Below, one piece after another: positions 22,002 through 33,325 of a stretch of DNA of 49,027 bases (position 1 is its first letter; each line of letters starts with the position of its first letter). The notes below the pieces were generated by a model. The model had not been told where the DNA came from. It made no database searches and worked only from the letters and a program-made list of their open reading frames with translations. This DNA is from Fomitopsis serialis. Its lineage: Eukaryota; Basidiomycota; Agaricomycetes; Polyporales; Fomitopsidaceae. A program made the position numbers and the translations under genes. The stretch lies in assembly GCF_022376445.1 (NCBI RefSeq), contig NW_025955256.1, forward strand, positions 1-49,027, in the 5' to 3' direction.

Positions 22002-25000
22002 GTGAACCACCATCTTGTATCCTCCGGCGGCAGGCATGTGCATCGTGTCCATGTACACCTTGTGGAATAGTCCCTGCGGAGTCGCCACCGTCGGAGGGAT
22101 CTTCAGCCGTTGCGTGCTCCTAAGTTGGCACGCATGGCAAGTGCTCACGTACCACCGTACGTCCTGGTCCAGGAACGGCCACCAGAAACGCTCCAGCAGC
22201 CTCGTCCGCACCGTAAGTACTCCCTTATGTCCGAGGTCGTCGTGCGCCTGCCTCAATAGCTCTAACCTTCGCTCCCTCCGAATCACTCGCTTATGCTTTC
22301 CGTCTGGGTCCCGTCGCCAGAGTCTCCCTCCGCGTAAGAAGAACCGTCCTGCCTTTCGCACGAATTTCCTGAACGCCGCCTCGTCCACCATTTCCTCCGG
22401 TCTCTCGGCGGTCCTCAGGAACTCCTCAATGCGTACCAGATCTTCTTCCGCCGCATCCGCCTTGTCATGCCGCGGAATCTCCACTTCTTCCGCGTCTAGG
22501 CCTGCGACCCCAATCACTAAGCAGAGGATCCGCGCCTCCTCCCGTGCTCGGAGCCCCTTCCGCCGGTAGCTCGGCTCGCTAGAGTTCCAGGTTTCAATCG
22601 TAAACGCGCATGCTTCGTCGATCCACTCCTCGGGATCTCCCTCCTCCTCCGGGTCTTCTTCCGCTCGTTCCCTCCGCGACAGCCCGTCCGCCCCGGAATG
22701 AAGCACTCCGGGAATATGCACCAGCTTGAAGTCGAAGAGTAGGATCGCCGCTATCCACCGGTTCATCGCCGCATTCGGCTGAATGTCCGGGTTGTTGAGC
22801 ATGCCCTTGATGTACTTCGCATCTACCTCGACTTCCAGCCTCCGCACGCCGATAATGTGTATCCTCGACGCTCGCAGCGCCCGGAAGAGCCCATATAGTT
22901 CTACCTTTGCTTGTGAGTAGCGCGACTCCCGTTCATTCCACGTTATTGACCCAAACCTGCTCGGGCACTTCCTCCCCTTCACGTCCCGCTGCAGTAGGAC
23001 AAACCCGACGCCGATGACCGAAGAGTCCACGGCCAGAATCACTACTCGGTCGGTAGTATAGTCGATCGGAAGGAGCGCAGGGCAGTTCACAAGTGCTTCT
23101 TTCAGTGTTTCCATCGCCAGCTCTTCTTCCGCCCCCATCCGAAGTCAACCTCCCTCCGCGTCAACCTAGTGAGTGGTCTCGCGATCTTTGAGAAGTCCTT
23201 GATGAAGATCCGAACCAGCCCCATCGTCCCAAGGAAGGCCCGCACGTCCGTCACCGTCTTGCACGCTGGCCAGTCCCGGATCTTCTGCACCCTAGCGTCG
23301 TCAGGCTCCCTTCCGCTGTATGTGCACTTATGTCCCAGGACTACCACGTCCGGTACGCACAGATGTGCCTTCTTCCCGAGAACGTCCCTCCGACGGCACC
23401 CATCCTTTGGAGGATGCGGTTCATGTTCTCCAGGTGTTCCCACACGAATCGCCTTATGCCTGGATTCCCTCCGATGGTCTCGTACCCTCCGCCGGGAAGC
23501 TCGTACCTAGTTTTCGGCCCTTTTGCGTTCACGTCATCAGCGAATGGTATCGTGACGTCTGGAATCTCGTCTTGCATGATGAACGTTACGTCCCCGTGTA
23601 CGATCTGCATCGCGTTCGTATATCCCATCGGTACTGCCGTCAATCGCAGGGCCCCAGTGGTGACTGGAACGTTGTGAGGTCCCTCGACCGGATCGCCAGC
23701 CCCCGCTGATCGAATGCTACGAACAAATCCAGGGCCCCGTAACATGCCCTTCCGCCGAACGATTCCGCCAGCTGCTCGATGAACGGAGGGACCGCCGCAT
23801 CCTTGATCGTAACAGCGTTTAGTGGCTGCAGGTCGTGTACCAGTCGGAGAGACTTTCCATCCTTCTTGACCACGCAGAACCATCGCGAGCGATACGACGA
23901 GCTTGATGGCTCGTACACTCCGGACGCGATTTTGTCCTTGATGATGCGGACGACCTCGTCGTAAATACCGGGAGGAATCGGGATGTTCTTCAGTACCCAC
24001 GGAATGTGCTCGACCGTTGGGATTACCACAGGATCGAAATACTCTTCCCTCAGCCGCCCCTTCTCCGTCTCGTCCCACGCAAAGACTTTGTCGTGCATCC
24101 CTACGAGCCAGTCCACCAGCTTCGCCTCCTCCGGCCATAGGAATCCGCTTCGTCCTACGTCTAGTGCGTCCCTCCGTTCCTGCGTGTACCTTCCGCGCGG
24201 AATGAACTCCGGCGCGACGATCGGCATAACGGGCATGCCCGCTAGCGGATCGGTCGGCGCCCTTCGCACCACCCTAAACTCCTCGGGGAGCGTTGCGGCC
24301 ACTGGTCGTACCTTCCGAGCCACCTTCTTGTAGGCCAGCACCTCGATTCCCATCCCCGTTTCTACTTTGAACACCTCCTCCTCCTCCCATCCGTCTTCCT
24401 CCTCCGCCCCATCTCCAGACTCATACTCTCCTTCCGTTGCGTTGCGATCTCCCTCCGCCCGCTCGAAATCCTCCCCGCCGATTCGTAGTCTTCTTCCGCC
24501 GGCTCGTAGTCCTCCTCCGCTGAACCATATCCTCCTTCCGCAGACTCGAGTCCCTCATCCGCCGATTCGTAGTCTTCTTCCGCCGACTCGTAGTCCTCCT
24601 CCGCTGACTCATCATATCGTTCTCCATCCCCACGCGCTCCTCCCGCCGGCTTGTCTCGACATCCTTCAGTCTCGTCGATAGTCTCTCTGCCTCCCACATC
24701 CCCATACTGAGCAACGGTCTCGTGTATTGTGTCGCTAAATTCCAAGGATTCGTTACAACTCGGGAAGTGGGTATCTGCAGAGTCCATCGACGATCCATAG
24801 TCGCTAAGCCTGTCGGTAGGCGCTCCCGTTCCTTCCGCACCCTCTCCGTCCCAGACATATACTGAATAGTGGCCCATAAGATCGTCTCCGCTCGCATTGC
24901 TTGCATCATCGACTTCTAAAAATCCTCCGCGGGAGGATCTTCGGCCGGGCGTCCCTCACTCTTCTTCTTCGACCCCGCGCGGCGCTCGAAGGACGGTACC

Positions 25001-27209
25001 ATCACGCGGCGGTTGCTCTGCGGATCGGTAAGGACGACCGTCTGGCTTCCGTCCTTGAAGTCCCGGGTCTCGCAACAGCTCGCGGCGAAGAAGGGCCGGC
25101 CCAGGAGCACCTCGAAAGGAGCGTCCCTTACCACCTGGACATTCATGACGATCTTTACCTCGTCATCGAACACGAACTCCATCCCGATGGCCTTCCCTAT
25201 CGTCCGAGTGGTCGTCTTGTTCGCGCTTTCCATTACGCATCCTTCGTCGGGGCGAAGACTCCCTCCGACGCGCTCCCAGATATCCTTCCGCATCAGGACC
25301 ATCTGTGCCCCTGAGTCCAGGATGCACGCCGCCCTTCCACGCCATTGATCAGCGGCCGCAGCTCCCGCAGCGTCAAGGAGTCCCAGTACCCGCTGTCGAA
25401 TACGTTCCCTCCGCTAGACAGCTCGGTGGTCCCCACGTTCCACACCGCTTCCTCCGCCATGCCGGCGACCTGCACACGTTGCGTCTTGATCTGCTCGTCA
25501 ACTACCTTCCGAAACTCCTGGCTGATCTCGAGAATCTCGCCCCAGCTCGCCTTCTGATCGCTCTCGTACATCATCCGCCGCGCCAGATCTTCCGCCTTCG
25601 CTCGAGGGTCCTTTCCCTCGTTGATCTTCGCCTGGAACCGATACTGTGGTTCGGCCGTCCGCCCTTTACCCTGATCCTTCGCCACCGGGCCTCCTCCGCT
25701 CGTTCCGGCTGATACCCCCTTCGCTGGGATGCCCGGCGGCTTGCCAACCGCCCCGCGCACAGTTCCTCCGCTGGGCTTGCTTCCACGCGCATCCTCTTCC
25801 GCTGGAGGATCCCTAAAGATACCTTCTTCCCTCCTCCGCGCACTCGAGCCGCCTCCGCCGCTAAGACACGTGCACGTTCCTCTAAGTCCTCGGCGCGCCT
25901 GAGTGAGTCCTCTTCCTCGGTCGTCTCCTCGACCGTATATCCTTCGACGATCTCTACAATGTTCGCTCCTAGATGCGGCGGCCCATCCCGATCTGCCCGT
26001 CGTTCCCTCCGACGTTCCCTTGCTGCTGCGGCTGCCCTCCATTCCCTCCGCCGCCCAAGTTAGCCATCCTCGCCTCGATAGCGTCGATCAGGAATCCGCC
26101 TCCATACCGCGACACAAAACCCCCATCAGGGAAGCGTATCTTCTGTTCGTCGTCGAGTCTGATCTTCCCCGCACGGAGGTATTCCCCGACTTTCCTACAC
26201 TCGCGCAGGAAGTGTCCCACCTCGCCGCAGAAGTTGCATGTCCTGGTGCCGAACCCTCCGCCTCCGCTGTACCCTCCGCCTCCGCCGCCATACCCTCCGC
26301 GCCCAGGTCCTTGAGGCTGATATCCGAAGACCGGTCCTCCTCGACCTGTTCCTCCGCCGTACCCCCCGCTATTGTAGTTCGCGCTCGTGTAGGTTCCTCC
26401 GCCATAGTTCCCCGCGCCGTACCCTCCTCCGCTATAGTTTCCGGCAGCGTACCCTCCTCCGCGGCCTCCTCCGCTCCCATGCGTCTGCTGGAGTGCCCCT
26501 AGCGCCGCCACGAAGGCTCGGCTCAGGGCTTCCTCCGTCATCGGTTCCTGCTTAACGCCGATGACCCCCCTCCTCCGCCGGCTCCCGCACCGGTACCCCC
26601 ACCTTGGGTGTTGCCTCCGCCGCCGTAACTGACCGCGCTGAGACACTGCTGCGCTGCCCCATGCAGCTGCTCAAGGCTGTACCCCTTCGCGGGGTCGACC
26701 GTAGAGTTGACAATCTCGACCCTCCGACGGATCGCATCCGCCGACTTCGCGTCGAATCCGGAGAGGTACTTCTGGTGCACCTGTGACTTCGACACCAGCC
26801 CTTCCGTCATCAGGTAGCGCGCCACCGGAAGGAACTTCCGATAGAACTCTGCCTCCCCGCTGCGCGTATCCGTCCCGGCACTCAGCCCGGCCGCCGCAAT
26901 TGCGTCCAGATCGGTTTCTAGATACTTGGATGCTCCGTCCGACCCAGGATACAGCTTCACGATCCCTTCCTTGTACTGCTCGAACGTCGGGTTGTCGGGG
27001 ACGGTTACAGTGCCCCACAACTCATGCTGATCAGGGTTCAGGTACCTTTGAGCGTACCGAATCTTCTCCTCGTCGACAGTGATGTTCGCGAGCCCTAGAA
27101 GATCGGAGACGTCCTCGAAGTAACGCGCGAGCGACCGGGGCTGATCATCGAATTTCGGAGCAATGCGATCCCCGCGGACGGGCATACTGCGTGGCTGGAT
27201 AGCGGCCAT
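22002..27209 (-). pseudogene. Gypsy gag-pol: gag, protease, reverse transcriptase, RNase H, integrase N-terminus
   Basis: The start is taken at the ATG at 27207-27209 (MAAIQPRSMPVRGDR). Gag has a capsid-like part and then a Gly/Tyr-rich stretch with a CCHC knuckle (CNFCGEVGHFLREC, near 26220). The protease has LDSGAQ (near 25310). An acidic repeat linker follows. Reverse transcriptase (about 24200-23350) has LVHDLQPLNAVT and FADD. RNase H (about 23090-22750) has AVDSSVIGVGFVLLQ and KVELYGLF. The integrase zinc domain is H-x-H...CHACQ (near 22200), and the first catalytic Asp lies in YMDTMHM. Reading it needs one extra base at eight sites, all in runs: 26565-26570, 25829-25831, 25332-25334, 24918-24922, 24473-24476, 23652-23655, 23375-23377 and 23132-23136. 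Plavaka interrupts it at 22001. Confidence 0.85.
24470..24615 (-). repeat. Tandem repeat coding an acidic SAEEDYE linker
   Basis: About six imperfect copies of a short (roughly 24-30 bp) unit encode repeated ESAEEDYE-like residues between protease and reverse transcriptase of the gypsy polyprotein. Such stretches vary readily in copy number. Confidence 0.7.
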
Positions 27210-27892
27210 TTTAATTTCTGGTTGGGCGGAAGGAGTGCGGAGGAAAGGGGAACGAGCTCGAGACTCGTCGGAGGGAGTAACAGATGAGACGGAGGAAATT
27301 GTCTCCGATATGTCGGAGGGAATGGCGAGAGACGGGATTAAAGGGCCTACGAGCAGGGGTATGGTTTCGTCGACAGGCGACGACGGCAGTGATGCGTATA
27401 TTGAGACGGGCGATTCTGGAAGTGGAACGTTGATGGGATATGGTGAGGGAGGAAGCGGAACTGAGGCCGGCACCAATACGGGGCTGCCCACTGACTTGGT
27501 CGAGGAGGATAGCGCGGACGGGGTAGAGTATGCTCGCCGCCGAGGTACGTTTGCTAAGGGGATCGACTCGCTCGACGCTGAGCTTCGAGTTGGTGATGAT
27601 GCAGGTGCGGAGGTGAGAGTGCTGTCAGCCGGATCGAGGAACGGGTTCTCTCCGTCACTGTCGTCAGCGCGCGGAAGGGGAATGCCGTCTAGTGCGGGTA
27701 CCCTGAGCGATGGGTCGTACGGCGAGTCCGGGGAGTGATGTGCGATAGCGAGCTCCTCGAGTAGACTTCTCGTAGGGGTGCGAGGCTCTGAACGATTAGG
27801 GACGGTAGCGAGAGTTTTCGCTCGGGACCGTGTGATAGGCAGGATGACGTGGCACCCGGGGTTGGGTCAACAAGATTTTACCAACGAAATCC
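27210..27892 (-). other. Gypsy 5' leader before the gag ATG
   Basis: On the minus strand this stretch stays open in the gag frame from about 27860 down, with Ser/Pro-rich coding-like composition (for example NPFLDPADS), but has no ATG. Gag may start upstream through a non-AUG codon, an intron or a missed base. The plus-strand frame at 27163-27738 looks like its shadow. Confidence 0.35.
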
Positions 27893-27910
27893 CCCTCGCG
27901 GTGGGCTCCA
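27893..27910 (-). promoter_or_regulatory. Primer-binding-site-like sequence
   Basis: On the minus strand, two bases after the 5' LTR, the sequence reads TGGAGCCCACCGCGAGGG. The TGG start pairs with the CCA end of a tRNA, as expected of a minus-strand primer site. I cannot say which tRNA. Confidence 0.6.
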
Positions 27911-27912
27911 GT

Positions 27913-29439
27913 TGTGGTGATGGCGAGTCCCCGGTGCGTGGACGACGCGGAAGGGAATTCTTGGTATCGGTGAAAACGATGGGCGGGGGTCGTTGGTACA
28001 AGTTGACGGTTGGCGGAGGAAGCGAGCGAGGTCTGTGGTACCTCGCGGAAGGGAAAGGGGAGATGGGGTGGTGCGCCGCACGCTTCGTTCGCGATGTCTT
28101 TAGTGAAGACTGCCTTTCCTGAGCCTGGTATACTCGATAGCCTTCCCTCCGACGTTCCTAACCTGAGCTCTCCTCGATCCTGAGCCTGAGCCTAACTTCT
28201 GCGACCTTCCTTAGCCTGAACGCGAGCCTGAGACGAGACCTGAAGCCTGAGATTGCCCGGTGCAACCTAGATACTGAGTCCTCAGAGGTGTGGTAGGTAA
28301 CTAACTCCCTTTTCCTCCGTCTCCCCCTCTAAGTCTCCCTCCGCCGCTGTTTCCCACGTCCCACCCTCGCTGGCATCCGTTTCTCTCCTTTCCCGTTCCT
28401 TCCGCACCCGCCTCGTCTCCTTCCGACACCTCCCCGTACCCTCCTCCAGCTTCTTCCGCTTCCTCCGCCAGGCCCTCAGTGCTCCCCACCGTCTCCGATG
28501 CCCGTCGATGCTCCCCCAAACCCGTCCACCATCGTCTTCACCACCCGGTTCTACCGCCTCATCGATCTTCTCCGCGACGAGCGTGTAGTAGAGCCTCGCC
28601 TGAACCCCGATAGTGACCGCGAATGGCTTGCCTGGGCCCATGGAGCTCGATGGTTAATCGTGCGTCCTTTTTCCTCCGTCCTGATTCCCGATCGTCCTTC
28701 TAAGCGGCCGTTCTCCCCGCGCAGCGAATGCTCTTCGACTCTCGTTCCCGTGCAGTGGCCCACGGCGATGCTTCCCTTCCGCTCGTCCGCCGCTACCCTG
28801 ACGTGCAGGAGCTGATCGAGTATCTCGACCAGGTCTTCCTCACTCTTCCGTCGCAGCATAGCTATGTCGGCGAGCCTTTCCCTCTGATTGCCTGGGCCCC
28901 GAACCGAGTCACCGCCGAGCAAGCCGACGCAGAGATTGGCCGTCCCCTCCTTCCGGTTCGCTACTTAGAGCGTCCCTTACAGCTCTCGTCCTATCGTGCT
29001 TCTTCCGACAGCCTCGACGGCCTCCTTAGTCGGTTTCAGGGCCTCCTTGATGAGTGCCGCACCGCTAACCGTGACGCTCGTTCCGAGGCTGTCCATATCG
29101 CCCGAGGCCTAAATTCTGTTGAGGCCAGCGTCCGCGACTTACACGTTCGCTTATCGGAGGGAGTGTACGTTCCCGACGGCTACTCCGGGATACCGCGTCG
29201 CCTGTGGTTCGCGCACCCTCAGGACTTCGAGGCGATGGAGGAGGGAGAGGTCGAGGATGAGGTGCCGGAGGGACCTGGTGTTCATGTACAGTAGCTGTCT
29301 TCAATCCGCAGTTTTACTTGGTCGTCCTTCGCCGAGGCGTTTTTCCTCCAATCGACGTTGCTTCGTTCCGCGTTGTCCTACACCTGAGAGTGCGTCGTTC
29401 CGAGCTCGTACTGGTGCTCCCATGTGGGCCCACCCCACA
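27913..29439 (-). repeat. 5' LTR of the gypsy element (right copy)
   Basis: The second copy of the LTR. It is the 5' LTR relative to gag-pol, so the retroelement transcript should start inside it and run leftward. It is followed (leftward) by two bases and then the primer-binding-like site at 27893-27910. Confidence 0.95.
28498..29294 (+). CDS. Antisense gene A, copy in the right LTR
   Basis: This has the same structure as 3878-4674, with exons at 28498-28659 and 28725-29294 and the same intron borders. The only coding change seen is CGG to TGG at 29204-29206. Transcription from this copy would run out of the element into the LINE. Confidence 0.48.
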
Positions 29440-30819
29440 GCGGAGACATCAGATCTGACCAGAGAAACAAGTGGAATGCGCTGAACATCGCTATGCGAGA
29501 GGAGAAGATAGGCATAATCGCCTTACAAGAAACACACCTCGACGACGGATGGGTAGAACAACTACACCGTCTGTATGGTCGAAGAATGAAAATCATAAAC
29601 TCCGCAGCCACACGCGCAACGGCGGCTCAAGGAGTAGCTTTCGTGCTGAACAGAGAACTAACCGACATTGGAAACGTATCTACTTACGTCCTAATACCCG
29701 GAAGAGCGATGATCATACGAACTAAATGGCACCTCGACAAATACATGACAATCCTGAACGTGTACGCACCGAATGATCAAAACGAAAACGCAGCTTTCTG
29801 GAGAGACATAGCCACCCACTTTGAAACCTCGAACACACCACGCCCCGACATAATCCTGGGAGACTTCAACGTGGTCGAGGAAGCTATAGACAGGATCCCG
29901 ATGAGAGAAGATCAGGGACCGGCTGTCCTCGCACTCAGAGACCTGACAAGATACTTAAACGTAGAAGATGGATGGCGCATCACAATGCCCACCGAGAAAC
30001 AATTCTCGTTCCCACAACGGGGCGCTGCCTCACAATCACGACTCGACAGAATATACGCAACTCCCGCACTCGTCCAATCATCAGTAAACTGGTCAATAAA
30101 GACAACCGGAATACCGACCGACCACAAGCTAGTGTCTGCCCAACTGAGCTCAGACAACGCGCCCTTCATAGGAAGAGGTAGATGGACGATGCCGCTCAAC
30201 ATCATCCAGGATCAAGAGTTCATTAAAGACATAGTAAAAATGGGGATCAGGATGAACCACGGTGACCCTCCCCTCCCAGATGACCACCGCCCCCTACCGG
30301 CAAACGCTCAATCCCTCCTGAAACGTTTCAAAGAGGACGTGGTAAGTGCAGCTCGCGCCCGCCTCAAGAAAAAGGTACCGAAGATGACCGCAGCAATACG
30401 CTCGACTGAGGAGAAGATCCGCGATCTCCTTCAATCCGCCGACCCCGATGCCGACGCTGGACTCCAAACAGAGTTAAGCTCCCTCCAGGACAAACTATCC
30501 AACCTCCAGAGGAAAAGATACGCATGCACGAAAGAGGCATCTTCGGCCAGATACGCTCTCAATGCGGAGCGCCCAAGTAAGTACTGGTCCAACATCAACA
30601 AGGAACGTAAACCCAGAGATGTGATGTACTCTCTGAAAGTCCCTGAATCGAACCCCCCGCGCTACGAGAAACGATCTGACCGCATGGCGACCATCGCGAG
30701 GAACTATCACGAAGCCCTACAATCGCAAAGCTCCTCAGAGGACCCGACCGATACTGAAGCAGCAAGGAATGAAGCCCTAAGAGCTCTGACAACGAAGCTC
30801 ACCAATGACCAGAAGCAGG
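29440..30819 (+). pseudogene. LINE ORF2 fragment 2: AP endonuclease domain
   Basis: This continues ORF2 after the gypsy insertion. Endonuclease/exonuclease/phosphatase signatures are visible in order: ALQETHLDDG (catalytic Glu), ILGDFNVVEEAIDR (Asp/Asn pair), SRLDRIYATP, and TDHKLVSAQL in place of the usual SDH. A long charged helical linker follows (about 30200-30819). The frame is open until the hAT-like insertion after 30819. The bases 30812-30819 (GAAGCAGG) recur at 34110-34117. The apparent ORF runs a little beyond into the transposon, but those residues are not LINE-derived. Confidence 0.85.
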
Positions 30820-31261
30820 CAGGCCATATAGGCATATCTTTGTATGAAATCCCTGTGGTTAGCACAAAGGTATCATACATAAACAGCTGTACTTACCAAG
30901 GCCTGTTCTCATACATGAGCTGCCGCTCGCTCATGTATGAGCGAGGCGCCGTCGGTCGTTACCTGTTATAGCAGTCGCGCCGGGGCAGCCCGGTGCCTTC
31001 GTCCACGGCGGGGCGGTACCACTGGCGCGCGATGCTCGGCTGCCCCATATGGACGTACATCGGGGTCAGCGCATCTGAGATCAGGTACGATCTCAGTCCC
31101 CTGCGCCGCCGCCCAGCCCGCTGCTTGGCGTCAGTTTCGGCTAAGCCCGGAAGCCCGCAACGAGCCGAGCGAGCGGCGAGCGCAGGGCGAGCGGTTCCGC
31201 CTGCTGTTTGCGACCTCCACCACCCCACGCCGGTGACCGACATCGTTACACCGCGTACAAC

Positions 31262-32120
31262 GAGTTACGATAGCGAGCATGCAGGGCCAACGCCCCGCAT
31301 GCAGATGCAGCCGACAAATGGACAGCTGGTGTGTCAGCGAAGAGCCAGCATCAAGGTGAGTGCAATCACATACGAGCGAGCGAGCTGACCGTGTCCACAG
31401 GACGCGGCGACGCGCAGCAAACGCGCGTCGACCGCGATTGCGCAGGGCCAATGCCCCGCGTGCAAACGCAGCCAACGGGCGGACCACGGGCACGGGCTAG
31501 AACGGGCGCGTGAGAAGGCAGGCGGGAAGGTGGACATAGACAGGCGAGAACGGGCGCGAGAGCAGGCAGGCAGGTACGTGGACGTAGATGAGCAGGCAGG
31601 TACGTGGACGTAGATGAGCAGGCAGGCAGGTGGTCGGGTGGGCGGGTGGACGGGCAGGTGGACGAGTAGGTAAGCGGACGGGTAGGAGAGCAGACAGGCG
31701 GGCACGCTGGTAGGCGACAGCGCATGCCACTCACTGCGAGTGCGCTGGGCGCAGGCTGGCAAACGGACATGTAGGCGGGCGGGCAGGTATACGAGCAGCT
31801 ACACGAGCGGGAGGGCGGATGGACGAGCAGGCCGGCGGACAAGCGGGTGCCAAGCGACTGAACGAGCGAGCGGATGGACGGGCGGACGAGCGGGCAAGTA
31901 GGCGAGTGATAAAACAGGTGAGCGGGACGGCAGGCGGACGAGCAGGTCAGTAGGAGAGTGGGTGGATTGGCGAGCGAGAGGGCAAGTGGGTAAGAGAGTG
32001 CGAGGGCGAGAGGACAGGCGAGTACAGAGCGCGGACCAGCAGCTCACGCACGGCGATCGCGAGCGTGCAGGGGCGAATTCCCAGCACGCAAGCACAGCCA
32101 ACGAACACAAGGTGGGCGCG
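31262..32120. repeat. Degenerate minisatellite block inside the hAT-like element
   Basis: Roughly 31500-32040 is built from short purine-rich units such as GGCAGGCAGGTACGTGGAC and GGACGAGCGGGC, with an exact repeat of GTAGATGAGCAGGCAG near 31590-31625. It is flanked by copies of a roughly 75-bp unit at about 31262-31330, 31428-31500 and 32048-32115, each containing a GCAGGGCCAA/GCAGGGGCGAA core followed by CGCATGCA/CGTGCAA. Minus-strand open frames here are Pro/Ser-rich artefacts of the repeat. Confidence 0.65.
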
Positions 32121-32884
32121 TGAGCGAAAAGTGGGTGACCGCGACGGTGGGCAGGGCCGGGGCGCACGCAGCACATATACTAGATCAGTCTGGGATTTGC
32201 TTTGTTTAATTCGCAAACATCGCGTGTGCGTGCAATGTTCAACGTACAACGAACTGTAATGGCAGAATATAATATATATGTACAATGAATGTGTACTCAT
32301 CCGAGTCATCGAGTCCAGTATGTATCGCGCCGCAACACCCACTACGACTCGAGACTCGGCTGAGAACCAGTACAGTACACTATTGCACACGAGAATATTG
32401 TACCACATCTCATCTGCTGTGGTATATGCCACTAAACATGTAATCAATCCCTATTCTAGCATACAATACATGCACACACGGTGCGGAAACGTCCCAATCA
32501 CGAATCACAGGTATGTTGCAGGCCTAAGTAGGACCGTTAAACGCGTGCTGATTGGTCGAGAACAACCCGAGCACATCGGGGTTGCCAAACTTGGCGAGAC
32601 AACAAACAGACACAAACGTTGAGTTTACGGGCGCCCGCAAGGCTACTGTAACTCTACTATCTCGCTTTCATGTTCGTCTCTGCACGGAAGACAACGGTGG
32701 AGACTCTGAGACACATCCAGGAATGAATGCATCTAGGTAAGCTCATTTGGCCCGATTGTTTATGCATGCACCAATGCACTATCCATCCTAGACCGACCCT
32801 CTCGTCAACAAGTATGTCGGACGGCGCAGCGACGAACGTGTCGAATGGCGCGTTAACCAGTAGGAACAGTGCGTCAGCAGGTAC

Positions 32885-33325
32885 GAAGGGATGCGCTCAC
32901 TCGGGCAGAACCCGAAGGAGGCGGAGCTGCAAGACATGATCAACGAGGTCGATGTGGGCGCGAACGCCGAACGGCACGATCAACCCCGAGTTCCTCACAA
33001 TGAAGGAGCGCAAGATGCGTGACACGGACAGCGAGGAGGAGATCAGGGGGGTGCTCAAGGTCTTCGACAAGGACGGCGGTGGCTACGTCTCTGCTGCGGG
33101 GCTCGGGCGCATTATGACTCACCGCGGTGAGTGCCCTCGTCTGCGTGGACAGGTGGCGGTGCTGATTGTGCGGGTGGTGCGCAGGCGAGTAACTGTCGGG
33201 CAACGAGGTCGACGAGATGATCCACGACGTGGATGTCGATGGGGACGGTCAAAGTGCGTCTTTGCCGTTCGATGCCCATTGCTTCTCTAACATCCATGCC
33301 ATCCTCCTGGTACCCACAGAGGTCG
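32885..33325 (+). pseudogene. Captured calmodulin gene fragment
   Basis: It starts with [21 protein letters not shown] (32891 onward), shifts frame near 32960, then continues [20 protein letters not shown] and [21 protein letters not shown] splice donor follows (33125, GTGAGT) with an acceptor at about 33184, then SGNEVDEMI and DVDVDGDGQ, and a second donor (GTGCGT, near 33251). These are EF-hands 2 to 4 of calmodulin. The first EF-hand and the C-terminus are missing. A frameshift and an in-frame TAA (33189-33191) break it. Retained introns show DNA-level capture, not retroposition. Confidence 0.85.

Larger units (their letters stand above)
3290..29439 (-). mobile_element. Ty3/gypsy LTR retrotransposon with antisense genes, inserted in the LINE
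   Basis: Two LTRs of 1530 and 1527 bp flank a roughly 10.5 kb internal region (Plavaka insertion excluded), so the element is about 13.5 kb. Gag-pol is on the minus strand, in the order gag, protease, reverse transcriptase, RNase H, integrase, which is the Ty3/gypsy order. The target duplication is GCGG at 3286-3289 and 29440-29443. The primer-binding-like site and the purine tract sit at the expected places. No chromodomain is visible at the integrase C-terminus. Between the integrase and the left LTR lies about 3.6 kb of plus-strand, intron-containing genes. Confidence 0.93.

Noticed and set aside
31334..31842. Cys/Pro/Ser-rich minus-strand proteins in the hAT-like element
   Set aside because: Translations of the minisatellite; the repeated PACLL/PPARP pattern follows the DNA repeat.
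31262..32120. Possible CRISPR-like array
   Set aside because: Units are contiguous and degenerate without unique spacers, and the genome is eukaryotic.
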